From: a virus
DNA: 64,000 bases
IMG/VR virus record: IMGVR_UViG_3300036770_001972
Location: 38,229 to 102,228 of that record
Reading direction: 5' to 3' (one strand)
Shown here: piece after piece, positions 26,946 through 35,286 of the stretch
Layout: every line of letters begins with the position of its first letter
Position numbering within the stretch: position 1 is the first letter of the stretch
Notes under the pieces: generated by a model
What the model was told of the DNA's origin: nothing
The model's database searches: none
What the model saw: only the letters and a program-made list of their open reading frames with translations
Program-made: the position numbers and the translations under genes

Positions 26946-28142
26946 TCAGGGTGAGGGGATGTTCCCCAACTCCCAACCAAAGCGGTCGCGGGTGAGGATT
27001 TCAAGTTCGCTGAACGATAGTTCCATAGTGATCTTGGTAGGTGCGGAGCCATACCCATCGTTTTGGAATGTGGTGAATGTGGTCTCTTCACCGTACTTGA
27101 CCTTGACTCCCTTGAGGGCACACTTCAGGATGCGTGGAAGGTATGCATTCTCGCGTCCATCGGCGGTAAGGAATCTGATTTGGAACTCTGCGGGGTAGTC
27201 CAAGAATCTTCCCGAACCTTCCGACCTCTTGGGGTGGGAGAAGAACTTCAGAAGACCGATGATCTCATGGCAAGTCTCCACTTCTTCTCTGTTGCGCGGC
27301 AAGAAGGTATATGCAAAGTTGAATTCTCTGCGCTTGACTTCCTTGAACAGGTGGAGTTGCATTGGGTTGACTACCTGACGCTGCTGTGCGGATGCAAACT
27401 TGGCAAAGGTTCCCGCCTCTGCCCCGACCAGTTCGCCCAACGAATCAAGCACCTTCAGGTTTGCCATGCCGATCTTCTTGCCGATGTCTCTCGCGGCTGC
27501 GGGATCATCGGTCTGTCCAATCGCCTTGGGCAACTTCAGGGCATCCAATCCTGCCATACTTGCGTCTTCGTAATCCATGGCATATCCAACTTCCAAGCCA
27601 GTTGGCATGTACAGATAGATTCGCTGAAGGATCGGTGCCGTGCCCCCCGCGATGCCAGTTTGCTCCTCTGTATAAGAGTCACGCCCCAATCCCTGACCTT
27701 TCAGATTGCCATCCGCGAATACCTGTTTTGCCGTATCCAAGATTACACCGCCACCCGAAACGACCGCGCTCAGGGTGTTTGCAACCATGCCAACGACATC
27801 CGTCTTCTGTTCAGCGGAAGCATCTTGCTCTGCGGCATTTTGTGCCGTTCGCATCTTGTCAATCAGACTTTCGCCAAACCGCGCAAATGCCTCTCTCTTG
27901 GTTGACAGGTATTGGGGATTATTGTCCCATATCTCAATGCACATGATGCTTTGGTGGGAGGGATCGGTCAGCAAGTCATATGGATACTTGTAGTATCCCG
28001 CAGGACGAGACGCTTGCGATCTATTGACATTCCCCCAACCATCGTTGAACACCTTATCTTCGAACGCGGTGGATTTGCGCCGAAGGATGCCGTCAATGGC
28101 TCGGATTTCCCCGTATGTCTTGATGCTGCTGAATTCTGCCAT
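26946..28142 (-). CDS. gp48: Tail tube cap / baseplate protein gp48
   Basis: The 398-residue protein has a C-terminal tube-like domain: FNFAYTFLPRNREEVETCHE, LLKFFSHPKRSEGSGRFLDY, PAEFQIRFLTADG and PKITMELSFSELEILTRDRF-like strands, matching gp48/gp54 tube caps of T4-like phages. The N-terminus has a short hydrophobic stretch (VVGMVANTLSAVVSGGGVIL) near residue 115. It is the first gene of the long minus-strand baseplate operon. The ATG has no ribosome-binding site and lies 6 nt after a CTAAATA motif, so it may be translated from a nearly leaderless transcript. gp48 versus gp54 cannot be fully separated by eye; the next strand carries a gp54 candidate. Confidence 0.82.
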   Translation of the reverse strand: MAEFSSIKTYGEIRAIDGILRRKSTAFEDKVFNDGWGNVNRSQASRPAGYYKYPYDLLTDPSHQSIMCIEIWDNNPQYLSTKREAFARFGESLIDKMRTAQNAAEQDASAEQKTDVVGMVANTLSAVVSGGGVILDTAKQVFADGNLKGQGLGRDSYTEEQTGIAGGTAPILQRIYLYMPTGLEVGYAMDYEDASMAGLDALKLPKAIGQTDDPAAARDIGKKIGMANLKVLDSLGELVGAEAGTFAKFASAQQRQVVNPMQLHLFKEVKRREFNFAYTFLPRNREEVETCHEIIGLLKFFSHPKRSEGSGRFLDYPAEFQIRFLTADGRENAYLPRILKCALKGVKVKYGEETTFTTFQNDGYGSAPTKITMELSFSELEILTRDRFGWELGNIPSP

Positions 28143-28148
28143 ATGGTG

Positions 28149-28155
28149 TATTTAG
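28149..28155 (-). promoter_or_regulatory. CTAAATA late-promoter candidate, 6 nt from gp48 ATG
   Basis: Reads CTAAATA on the minus strand. It is the only candidate signal for the leftward operon, since no minus-strand gene lies upstream. No Shine-Dalgarno string is present between it and the gp48 ATG. Confidence 0.65.
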
Positions 28156-28165
28156 ATGACATCTC

Positions 28166-28172
28166 ATAAATA
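28166..28172 (+). promoter_or_regulatory. ATAAATA late-promoter candidate for the gp4 operon
   Basis: Reads CATAAATA on the plus strand, 10 bp from the divergent leftward motif. It is followed by GGGAG at 28181-28185 and by the proposed gp4 start at 28194. Confidence 0.6.
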
Positions 28173-28193
28173 GCAGATACGGGAGACACCGCT

Positions 28194-28658
28194 ATCGCTA
28201 CTGGAAGTTCATACAAGGGAAAGTACACCCCGAAGCGTCCGCAGAAGTACAAAGGCGATCCCAACATGTGCTTCTATCGCTCATCTTGGGAAAGGCGATT
28301 CATGACTTTCTGCGACGAGAACGACTCCGTGATCGAATGGTCTTCGGAAGAGGTTGTCATTCCCTACATTTCCCCCATCGACGGTAGGCGGCACCGCTAC
28401 TTCGTTGACTTTTGGGTGCGGCTGCGAAAGCCCGATGGGACAACCGAAGAATGCCTGATAGAAGTCAAGCCCAAGAAGCAGACACAGAAGCCCGAACAGC
28501 CAAAGTCAAAGCGGATCTCCAAATCCAAATTGTTTGAGATACGAAATTGGATGGTGAACTCGGCAAAGTGGGCAGCAGCAGAGGACTACTGCGAGGATCG
28601 TGGATGGAAGTTTCGACTCCTAACTGAAGAGAACATCTTCGGAAAGACAGCCAAATGA
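28194..28658 (+). CDS. gp4: Head completion protein gp4, apparent ATC start
   Basis: The protein has the gp4 signature: FYRSSWERRFMTFCDENDSV, IEWSSEEVVIPYISPIDGRR, HRYFVDFWVR and CLIEVKPKKQT, with D and E-x-K residues of an endonuclease-like fold. gp4 finishes the filled head before tail joining. The first ATG is at 28266, but the family N-terminus (ATGSSYKGKYTPKRPQKYKG) is encoded in frame upstream. No ATG, GTG, TTG or CTG occurs between the stop at 28167 and 28266. An ATC at 28194, 8 nt after GGGAG, would give about 154 residues, close to T4 gp4. I place the start there, with ATG 28266 (130 residues) as the fallback. Confidence 0.85.
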   Translation: MATGSSYKGKYTPKRPQKYKGDPNMCFYRSSWERRFMTFCDENDSVIEWSSEEVVIPYISPIDGRRHRYFVDFWVRLRKPDGTTEECLIEVKPKKQTQKPEQPKSKRISKSKLFEIRNWMVNSAKWAAAEDYCEDRGWKFRLLTEENIFGKTAK

Positions 28659-29248
28659 CAAAGCAACAGGTAACAAAGGTAGTAAACCAGTTCGCTCGTA
28701 CCACAAATCTGAACCTAGGTGACGAACGCGCCACTCGTTGGTTGGCGACGAACCTTTCCAAGATCAAGACCACGATGCGACAGGATCACTACATCAACCA
28801 AAGCAGGACTTTGGTGAGAAAGCAGATGACACCTGGTACGATGCTCTTCTTTGGATACATGCCGAAGACCAAGGACGAACTCATGTTTTGGGACGAGTTC
28901 CCCGTCACCATTGTCCTCCATCCACAAAAGGGAGGATTCCTAGGACTCAATCTCCACTATCTGCCACCTTCGGCACGGGCAGACTTCCTGAACAAACTGC
29001 TCAAGTATGTCTCCGACCCAAACTGGATCAAGCACAACAACACCTCGGTTGAGTTTCGGGTGACCTACGGGCTGTTGAAGAACAATGCCAAACTAAAGGC
29101 ATTCAAGCCCTGTATCAAGCGATACTACTACAATCACATCGTCTCAAAGGTAGCGTTCATCGATCCGATGCAATGGAAGATGGTTCCCTTCTTCCCTCTT
29201 GACAAGTTCAAGGGTGCAAGTCGCGCGGATGTGTGGGCGTTGGCGTAA
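28655..29248 (+). CDS. Conserved T4-like assembly protein of unknown role
   Basis: The 197-residue protein overlaps the gp4 stop in an ATGA junction. It has a conserved-looking core: MLFFGYMPKTKDELMFWDEF, PVTIVLHPQKGGFLGLNLHY, LPPSARADFLNKLL and KAFKPCIKRYYYNHIVSK. Proteins with this 'GYxPKTKxxLxxWDxFP' core occur next to structural genes in marine T4-like phages, but I cannot name a T4 equivalent with confidence. No signal peptide, membrane helix or catalytic motif is visible. Its place between gp4 and the gp54-like gene points to head-tail or tail assembly. Confidence 0.75.
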   Translation: MTKQQVTKVVNQFARTTNLNLGDERATRWLATNLSKIKTTMRQDHYINQSRTLVRKQMTPGTMLFFGYMPKTKDELMFWDEFPVTIVLHPQKGGFLGLNLHYLPPSARADFLNKLLKYVSDPNWIKHNNTSVEFRVTYGLLKNNAKLKAFKPCIKRYYYNHIVSKVAFIDPMQWKMVPFFPLDKFKGASRADVWALA

Positions 29249-29266
29249 TAGATACCTTATAGAACC

Positions 29267-30313
29267 ATGGATATCCAAGCAAACCTACAAGCAGCGAGGG
29301 CACGGGCGGCATACCAATCGTATGTCCAAAATCCCGATCCATCCTTCCAAGACTCCGTGTACGGGCGGGCGCGTGAGACGGGGTGGGCGGCGGGTAATCG
29401 TTGGCTTGTGATGGTCTTCCCGAATCAGGCGGTGCGTGATGGTATCGGTATGAACTTTGTTCCCGATGTCGCTCGGTTGGCTACCACATGCAAGTCGATC
29501 AACCTGAACGAGCAGACTTGGTACAGCACCGAACAGAACTACATCAACGCAGGCCCAAACCGCGTCTTCCCATACAAGAGAAACACCAACAACGCTTCGG
29601 GCATCAAAGTCCAATACAATGTCGGAACGGACATGTTTGAGAAGGAGTTCTTTGAGGCGTGGCTGCGCTACATTCAGAACCCATACACCCGCCAATGGCG
29701 TTTCTACGATGACTACGCCAAGGACAGTTTCATCTACCTGTTGCTTCTGCCCAACCATGTTCAGAACTTTGCACAGGCGATGGAGGCGATGTATCAAGGC
29801 AAGGTTGTCGGCTATAAGTTCACCGAAGTCTATCCGTTCTCCATGAACATGAACGGCGGCAACCTGAACTACAACAATGTGCAGGAGCCGCTGTTCTCCG
29901 ACATCGGATTCATGTATCACGACATGATCCCGCTTCAGGAAGAGAACATCAGATACGACAACATCATTCCGACCGTCACCGATACGGGATATCCTGTCAT
30001 CGAAAAGGATCGATACAAGGACATCCTCACGGCAAGCCAAGCGGGAATCGACAAGGCTGTCAACGGATTTGCCTTGGGAACGATTGCAGAACGCGCAGCA
30101 TTCAATGCACAGCGTCAGCAGCAGCGCAGCGTGTTGCAGGCGTATGTCAAGCAACTAGAGGAATACAAGGTAAACGACCTACCGCGTGGCGTGGATGGAA
30201 GAGTGGTCTACTCTACCCCGCGACAAGGTGGACTCGACTTGGGTCTGACCCTCCTGTCACAGACTCAGGGCTTCTTCGGCGCAGGATTCTTTGGAAACGG
30301 ATTCTATCCCTAA
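29267..30313 (+). CDS. Tail tube initiator / baseplate protein, gp54-like
   Basis: The 348-residue protein contains DMFEKEFFEAWLRYIQNPYT, YYDDY-like aromatic strands and VVGYKFTEVYPFSMNMNGGN, which resemble tube-fold proteins (gp19/gp48/gp54). The C-terminus is helical (AERAAFNAQRQQQRSVLQAY) and ends in a Gly/Phe tail. In T4, gp54 sits on the gp48 cap and starts tube assembly. Gene order here (gp4, unknown, this gene, gp26, tape measure) and the tube-like core support that role, but the match is by pattern only. No clear ribosome-binding site precedes the ATG. Confidence 0.6.
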   Translation: MDIQANLQAARARAAYQSYVQNPDPSFQDSVYGRARETGWAAGNRWLVMVFPNQAVRDGIGMNFVPDVARLATTCKSINLNEQTWYSTEQNYINAGPNRVFPYKRNTNNASGIKVQYNVGTDMFEKEFFEAWLRYIQNPYTRQWRFYDDYAKDSFIYLLLLPNHVQNFAQAMEAMYQGKVVGYKFTEVYPFSMNMNGGNLNYNNVQEPLFSDIGFMYHDMIPLQEENIRYDNIIPTVTDTGYPVIEKDRYKDILTASQAGIDKAVNGFALGTIAERAAFNAQRQQQRSVLQAYVKQLEEYKVNDLPRGVDGRVVYSTPRQGGLDLGLTLLSQTQGFFGAGFFGNGFYP

Positions 30314-30335
30314 CTCTTCATTATAGGAGATCGTC

Positions 30336-31043
30336 ATGTCACTTGCAGGAATTATTGCTTCAACACCCAAGCATCACACAACTCTTCCCGTCAGCGGAAA
30401 GAAGATCGAATACCGACCCTTCATCGTCAAAGAGGAAAAGATCCTTCTCATGGCGGCAGAAAGCAAGGACGAGAAGACGATCAACGCGGCTATCCGCGAA
30501 GTCATCTCCGCTTGCACAAACGGTGCTGTTGATGTCTTCAAGTTGCCGTTGGTGGACATGGAATACCTGTTCCTGCAACTGCGTAGCCAATCTGTCGGTG
30601 AGACCGCAAAGCCGAATGTCAAGTGTTCGAAGTGCGAGTTGCCGAATGAGGTCGAAATCAACCTGAAGGAAATCCACCCCACGAACGATCCGAATCACAA
30701 GAAGATCATCCCCATCGTGGGCGACATCAGCGTGGTTATGAAGTATCCCACCGTCGATGACCTGAAGGACATCGATTCGCAAAGTGACATAGACAAGGCA
30801 CTCACCCTGTTAGTGAAGTCTATCGACAAGGTCTATCAGGGTGAGAAGATCTTCAATGCATCCGAAATGGATCCAAAGGAAGTCCGTGGATTCATCGAAG
30901 AGATGACACAAGAACAGTTCAAGAAACTCTTCTCCTTCGTGGAAACGATGCCAAAGTTGGAGAAGCAAATTCAATTCAAGTGCAAGCATTGTGGTCATGA
31001 GAACAACTCAACTCTGAAGGGGATCACAAGTTTTTTCTCCTAG
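30336..31043 (+). CDS. gp26: Baseplate hub / tail assembly protein gp26
   Basis: The 235-residue protein begins MSLAGIIASTPKHHTTLPVS and has EYRPFIVKEEKILLMAAESK, the T4 gp26 (T4_baseplate) family core. Two Cys pairs, C97/C100 (CSKC) and C216/C219 (CKHC), could form one zinc site. GGAG lies 6 nt before the ATG. At its 3' end the reading frame passes through a T TTT TTC slippery heptamer (31031-31037) two codons before the TAG. A -1 shift there would extend it by 64 residues. The gene directly precedes the tape measure, the usual position of frameshifted tail assembly chaperones. Confidence 0.88.
   Translation: MSLAGIIASTPKHHTTLPVSGKKIEYRPFIVKEEKILLMAAESKDEKTINAAIREVISACTNGAVDVFKLPLVDMEYLFLQLRSQSVGETAKPNVKCSKCELPNEVEINLKEIHPTNDPNHKKIIPIVGDISVVMKYPTVDDLKDIDSQSDIDKALTLLVKSIDKVYQGEKIFNASEMDPKEVRGFIEEMTQEQFKKLFSFVETMPKLEKQIQFKCKHCGHENNSTLKGITSFFS
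31017..31043 (+). promoter_or_regulatory. Programmed -1 frameshift site
   Basis: AAGGGGA (31017-31023), a Shine-Dalgarno-like string, lies 7 nt before the canonical slippery heptamer T TTT TTC (31031-31037), followed by TCC TAG. This layout resembles the stimulator spacing of the E. coli dnaX site. No strong downstream stem was seen by eye. Confidence 0.7.
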
Positions 31044-31231
31044 CCTCCACCCATGACAACTTGTTCAACATGCTCTCCGTGAACTTTGCGATGATGCAGA
31101 ACTTCAACTATACGCTAGTTGATTTAGAGAGCATGATGCCATGGGAGCGGAGGGTCTACATCGATTTGTTGATGCAACACTTGAAGGAAGAGAAGGAGAG
31201 AATGGAGTCTTTGAAGAGCCAAAGACAGTAA
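31037..31231 (+). CDS. gp26 -1 frameshift extension (64 residues)
   Basis: After slippage at 31031-31037 the -1 frame reads LLASTHDNLFNMLSVNFAMM and later TLVDLESMMPWERRVYIDLL and MQHLKEEKERM, stopping at TAA 31229-31231. The pattern 'NYxLxxLExMxPxERxxYxxLLMxxLKEEK' resembles a small protein found after gp26 in T4-like phages. The frame opens after a TGA at 30998 and has no in-frame ATG preceded by a good ribosome-binding site (first ATG at 31070). It is therefore most likely made as a gp26 fusion of 298 residues. A separately started short protein from an internal ATG is the alternative. Confidence 0.7.
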   Translation, partial: LLASTHDNLFNMLSVNFAMMQNFNYTLVDLESMMPWERRVYIDLLMQHLKEEKERMESLKSQRQ

Positions 31232-31242
31232 AGGGCAGATAG

Positions 31243-33993
31243 ATGGCAGAACCAACACAGGGCAATCCAACACCACCGAACAACCAAGATGGTATTGTGG
31301 CACCATCAGCCGATGCTAACAAGGCATTGGATCAGTTCTTTGCTGAGATGGAAGCCCTGAAGAAGTTGGTCGAAAAGTCCAACGACACTCTGGCCAAGAG
31401 AAAAGATCTTGAAGAAAAACTCTTGGATGTCTCTGTAAAACTTCATAAAGCAGACGAGCAGAAGAAAAAGGACTCGGATGCTCTATACAAAGCCCACAAG
31501 AAGTACATTGATGAGCAGGGCAACTGGGTAAAGGGTTCTGAGGCAATCCGCGAAAAGTATGAAAACGATCTACTCAAGATCAACGCGGGGTATGTCGCGG
31601 CAGTTGAAGAAATCAATGCCGTAACTTCTGCTTTGGAGGACAACAAGAAGGCAATGGATGACGAGAAGGATGCCCGAATGTCGGCTCTTTTCTCTCTTCG
31701 TGATTTCCGAGACACGGTGAAAGAAACCGATGCATCGATTGGTGCTGAGATGTCCAAGTCTTTGGGCGAGGCAACCAAGATGGTTGTAGCCACCAATGCT
31801 GCTATTGAGATCGAAGCAAAGAAGATTTCAAGTGAACTTCAAAGCAAGACAAACGCAGTATTTGGAGAAATGGCACAGTCACTCAAGGAGGCAAACCTGA
31901 CCAAAGCCGCAGAAGAAGCGGCAAGTGCGTTGGAGGAAGCCGCAGAAAAGGCTAAAGAGGCTGCTGAAAAAGAAAAGAAGGCATCCGAAGAAGCAGCAAA
32001 GGCTGCTGCCGAAGAACTTGCTGAGAAGAAAAAACTCAGAGCGTCAATCAAAGAGTACGAAAGAACCCAAACTGCCGAAGACTTTGGAAAGAGTCTAGAG
32101 GCACAGGGCGGTCTTGTCGGTCTCGGGACAATCAAAGATCAGATCGATGAGATCGCTAAGGCCGAGGATGATCGATTCAAGGCATACAATCCCAATGCGA
32201 CGAAAGAAGAGATTGCGACGAATCGTGAGAAATTCTTGATGACGCAGAAGGATGTCATTCTCAAGAGGATCGAAATCCAACAGCAAAAAGACTTGGAGAA
32301 GGTGCGCCAAGAGAGAATCAAGAAGATCATCGAAGAGAAGAAGGTATCTGAGGCGACCGCTGCAAAACTAGCAGACACAAAAGAAAACAGAGAAGCCGAT
32401 GCAAAGATGATCGATGGTCAGGAAAAGGTCATTCAATCATTGCAGCGATTGGAAGGTCATGAGATCCGAATGATCGATAGGATGGATAGAGACTCCATCA
32501 AAGATGCCGAGCGAGAAGCAGAAGCATACAACAAAACCCCACCATGGGCACAAAATTTCGTTGATGGAATTGAGAGTCTTAAGGGAGCCATGGGAGACAT
32601 GTTCAAGAAAGAAGACGGTTGGTTCAAAACCATTCTTCTTATCTTGACTGTTGCTGTCGGCGCAGTTCTTGGTTACATTTGGACGAAGATCCAATTCATC
32701 GTTTCTCTTCTCACCATGCTTCCGTTTGGAATCGGAAAGGCTCTTGGTTCCGTCTTTGGTGGTATTGGCAAGGGCGCAGCGGGTCTGTTTGGCGGTGTGG
32801 CAAAAATCTTTGAGCCATTCACAAGAGGATTGGGTTCCATTCTCAAGATGTTCCCTGGAGTTTCGGGAAGCCTCGGTCAATTTGGTAAGGCTTTCAGTTT
32901 TGGATTCAAGGTACTTGGCAAGTTCTTCTTCTATATCCAGTTGGCAATCGATGCCATTTGGGGTGCATATAAGGGATTCCAACAGTTGGGCAACATCAAG
33001 GGTCTCATCATGGGTGCCCTTGCTCAAATCATCAGCGGTCTCACCTTTGGCTTGCTCGACTTCCAAAGCATCTTCGACTTCTTCAACACCACGATGGGCG
33101 GTGTGTTTGATGGAATCGCGGGTGTGTTTGAACCATTGATCGAATACTTCTCCACCGTCTATAAGAACTTCACAGATGCGTTCTCTCGTATATTTGCGAT
33201 ATTCCAAGGAGAGGGATCAATCTTCAGCAAGATCTTCAAGGTAATTCAGGTGGGAGTAACTACGATGGTCAAGAATGCCATCGCCTCTGTTACGGCCTTA
33301 ATCAAAACTGCTGCTAATCTGTTCATTGTTCTTCCCTTTAAGATCGGTGAATTCATTGGCAATATGCTCGTCAAGTTGGCAGAATTGACATATGACGCTT
33401 TCATGTCTCTATGGGATTGGATTGCAAGCGGTCAGATACTTGCGGATGTTGTGAACTTTGGTTCATGGCTTTATGACGAACTGATTGGTTTCTTTGCGGG
33501 AATCATCAATGCTATTGCCGATGGGTTGGGCGAAATACCAATCGTTGGCGGTTATATCAAGGAAGCATTGGGTGGTGGATCGGGTGGTGACGGACTGCAA
33601 GTTGCGGTCGAAAAGAGTGCCGAAGTTGTAAAGGAAGCACAAGAAAGTACAACTGCTGTGGCATCGACCGCAAACAGCATGGCACAATCGGGTGCCGTCC
33701 AATTTGCACAAACTCCTGTTACTCCGATTGCCACCCCTAGTGGGAAGGTACAGTTCGCGCCCATGGCGGCACCTTCCTACAATGCGAATGTGGTCAATAC
33801 GGCGACCAACAACACATCCACCGCAAAGATGAATGCGATGAACAATGGTGGAACCGCAGTCGTGAACACACCGACCACGAACAACATCGTCAATGGTGGT
33901 GGTGGCGAAAGCAATGTGTTGATGCCAACGAACAACAGGAACACAGAACCAACGCTCCGTGCCCTGCTATTCCAAGAGTGTCCTGCCCTATAA
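31243..33993 (+). CDS. gp29: Tail tape measure / hub protein, gp29-like
   Basis: The 916-residue protein has the layout of tape measures: a long coiled-coil N-terminal half (about residues 20-430, with EEAAEKAKEAAEKEKKASEE), then a hydrophobic stretch from about 460 to 780 with several membrane-like helices (ILLILTVAVGAVLGYIWTKI, GKALGSVFGGIGKGAAGLFG), and a low-complexity Asn/Thr/Gly C-terminus. T4 gp29 (590 residues) sets tail length and is part of the hub. The gene lies directly after gp26 and its frameshift extension, with AAGGG before the ATG. The extra length may reflect a longer tail. Confidence 0.85.
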   Translation: MAEPTQGNPTPPNNQDGIVAPSADANKALDQFFAEMEALKKLVEKSNDTLAKRKDLEEKLLDVSVKLHKADEQKKKDSDALYKAHKKYIDEQGNWVKGSEAIREKYENDLLKINAGYVAAVEEINAVTSALEDNKKAMDDEKDARMSALFSLRDFRDTVKETDASIGAEMSKSLGEATKMVVATNAAIEIEAKKISSELQSKTNAVFGEMAQSLKEANLTKAAEEAASALEEAAEKAKEAAEKEKKASEEAAKAAAEELAEKKKLRASIKEYERTQTAEDFGKSLEAQGGLVGLGTIKDQIDEIAKAEDDRFKAYNPNATKEEIATNREKFLMTQKDVILKRIEIQQQKDLEKVRQERIKKIIEEKKVSEATAAKLADTKENREADAKMIDGQEKVIQSLQRLEGHEIRMIDRMDRDSIKDAEREAEAYNKTPPWAQNFVDGIESLKGAMGDMFKKEDGWFKTILLILTVAVGAVLGYIWTKIQFIVSLLTMLPFGIGKALGSVFGGIGKGAAGLFGGVAKIFEPFTRGLGSILKMFPGVSGSLGQFGKAFSFGFKVLGKFFFYIQLAIDAIWGAYKGFQQLGNIKGLIMGALAQIISGLTFGLLDFQSIFDFFNTTMGGVFDGIAGVFEPLIEYFSTVYKNFTDAFSRIFAIFQGEGSIFSKIFKVIQVGVTTMVKNAIASVTALIKTAANLFIVLPFKIGEFIGNMLVKLAELTYDAFMSLWDWIASGQILADVVNFGSWLYDELIGFFAGIINAIADGLGEIPIVGGYIKEALGGGSGGDGLQVAVEKSAEVVKEAQESTTAVASTANSMAQSGAVQFAQTPVTPIATPSGKVQFAPMAAPSYNANVVNTATNNTSTAKMNAMNNGGTAVVNTPTTNNIVNGGGGESNVLMPTNNRNTEPTLRALLFQECPAL

Positions 33994-34000
33994 CACAACA

Positions 34001-34020
34001 GCCGCCCATTTCTGAGCGGC
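34001..34020. terminator. Weak hairpin between convergent tape measure and gp32 genes
   Basis: GCCGC and GCGGC form a 5-bp GC stem around a 10-nt loop in the 57-bp gap between convergent genes. No T-run follows on either strand, so a terminator role is only a suggestion. Confidence 0.3.
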
Positions 34021-34050
34021 AGTCGTGCGCCTCCACGGCATGGTCAGGAT

Positions 34051-34980
34051 TTACTCATCGTCATCTGCCAACTTCTTGAAGTAGGCAAACGCATCCTCAT
34101 CATCGTCCTCGGTCTTCGCAGCCTTGGCGGGAGCCTTCTTTGCAGGCTTCTCCTCGGACACGGCAGCAGCAGTCGTTGCCTTCATCTTGCTGCGGAAATC
34201 CTCAGGCTCGGCTTCCTCGGCACGGGTGGCGGAACCCTCATTGCCACCCTTGAGAACCTGATCCATGCGGCTCTTCAGTTCCTCGTAGGACTTGAACTGA
34301 TCGGGAGCGACGAACGGAAGGAGGGCATGCTGTGACTTCCACAGAGCCTCAAGCCGCTTGTCATCACCATCAAACACCTCGGACGGCGTTTGGAACGCGG
34401 ACTTCTCGTATGAGACATAGCCCGATTCAAGGTGCGCCTTCAACTTGAAGTTGGCACCCTGCCAAAAGTCGAACGGATTGATCTTCGTCTCGTCAGGTGC
34501 GGTGGGGTTCATTGCCTCCTGCAACTTATCGAAGATCTTCTTACCGAACTTGAAGAGGAACACCTTGCCCTCGTTCTCGCGGTTCGACGGGTCGCTGACA
34601 ACAAGGATGTTGGCGATGTACGACAACTTGCGCTTGCGGTCACGGGCGATGCCCTTGTTGGACTCAAGTCCGCTGTTCCAAAGTTCGTTGTTTGCCTCGC
34701 AGATCGGGCACTTCTTCCCAATCGTAGTCGGGCAGTTGTCGATGAGCCAACCACCCTTGCCTTGGAAGCCGTGGCTGAAGAGCCGCACCCAAGGAATGTC
34801 CTCGCCTTCGACGGGCGGCAGGAAGCGGATCACCGCGTAGCCATTACCCGCCTTGTCGCGCTCAAGCGTCCAAAAGCGATCATCATCGTAGTTCTTCTTC
34901 TCGCTGACCTTGCTCATCTCCTTCGACAACTTGTCGATTGCGGACTGAGCGTTCTTCTTCATGCTTGCAAATCCTGACAT
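34051..34980 (-). CDS. gp32: Single-stranded DNA-binding protein gp32
   Basis: The 309-residue protein has the gp32 N-terminus (AIDKLSKEMSKVSE) for cooperative binding, the core FWTLERDKAGNGYAVIRFLP, and the zinc ligands H70, C83, C91 and C94 in SHGFQGKGGWLIDNCPTTIG and CPICE. The C-terminus is very acidic and ends in AYFKKLADDDE, the tail that in T4 recruits replication and recombination proteins. Length is close to T4 gp32 (301). AGGAG precedes the ATG, and a sigma70-type promoter lies at 35027-35054. Confidence 0.97.
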   Translation of the reverse strand: MSGFASMKKNAQSAIDKLSKEMSKVSEKKNYDDDRFWTLERDKAGNGYAVIRFLPPVEGEDIPWVRLFSHGFQGKGGWLIDNCPTTIGKKCPICEANNELWNSGLESNKGIARDRKRKLSYIANILVVSDPSNRENEGKVFLFKFGKKIFDKLQEAMNPTAPDETKINPFDFWQGANFKLKAHLESGYVSYEKSAFQTPSEVFDGDDKRLEALWKSQHALLPFVAPDQFKSYEELKSRMDQVLKGGNEGSATRAEEAEPEDFRSKMKATTAAAVSEEKPAKKAPAKAAKTEDDDEDAFAYFKKLADDDE

Positions 34981-35026
34981 GTGTGTATCTCCTGTGTGTT
35001 GCGTGTTGTGTGAAACGATTGTGACA

Positions 35027-35054
35027 AGTATAGCGTGTGTTGTATGTCAGTCAA
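35027..35054 (-). promoter_or_regulatory. Sigma70-type promoter of gp32 with TTGTCACAA element
   Basis: On the minus strand, TTGACT (35049-35054), a 16-bp spacer and TATACT (35027-35032). Directly downstream is the inverted repeat TTGTCACAA (35019-35027). The 19-bp string at 35015-35033 is identical to that at 37488-37506. Confidence 0.8.
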
Positions 35055-35286
35055 GGGGCAACTTAGACGATTTCTTTGTTCCCCTCAACATGTTTCGATC
35101 CTCAAACTCTGCCTTCAGTTTCTCCCGAATCGGCTTGGTAACCAACTTGGCTACCGACTCGGGTTCGATTCCATGCTTATCACAGAGTTCAAGAATCGCA
35201 TCGATGTATTTTCCCTCCTTGCGGTTCTTGCATAGTTCTTCGATCTCTTTGCTGAAAGTGTCTTCGATGTTGATGATTGATCCCAT
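35047..35286 (-). CDS. gp33: Late transcription coactivator gp33
   Basis: The 79-residue protein has the gp33 pattern: DTFSKEIEELCKNRKEGKYI, DAILELCDKHGIEPESVAKL and VTKPIREKLKAEFEDRN. In T4, gp33 bridges host RNA polymerase (beta flap) and the sliding clamp to activate late promoters with gp55. The size is near T4 gp33 (112), and the gene lies just upstream of gp32 on the same strand. Its 3' end overlaps the -35 element of the gp32 promoter. gp55 is encoded at 41.2 kb. Confidence 0.88.
   Translation of the reverse strand: MGSIINIEDTFSKEIEELCKNRKEGKYIDAILELCDKHGIEPESVAKLVTKPIREKLKAEFEDRNMLRGTKKSSKLPLD

Noticed and set aside
27063-27905. 280-residue plus-strand open frame opposite gp48
   Set aside because: Antisense to a recognised tube-cap gene; Cys/His-rich, patternless translation typical of a shadow frame.
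29285-30154. 289-residue minus-strand open frame opposite the gp54-like gene
   Set aside because: It is antisense to a gene with good protein-level support and has no recognisable motif.
32437-33207. 256-residue minus-strand open frame opposite the tape measure gene
   Set aside because: It lies wholly inside a well-supported coding gene on the other strand, has no ribosome-binding site or neighbour context, and its composition is that of a reversed coiled-coil/hydrophobic gene.
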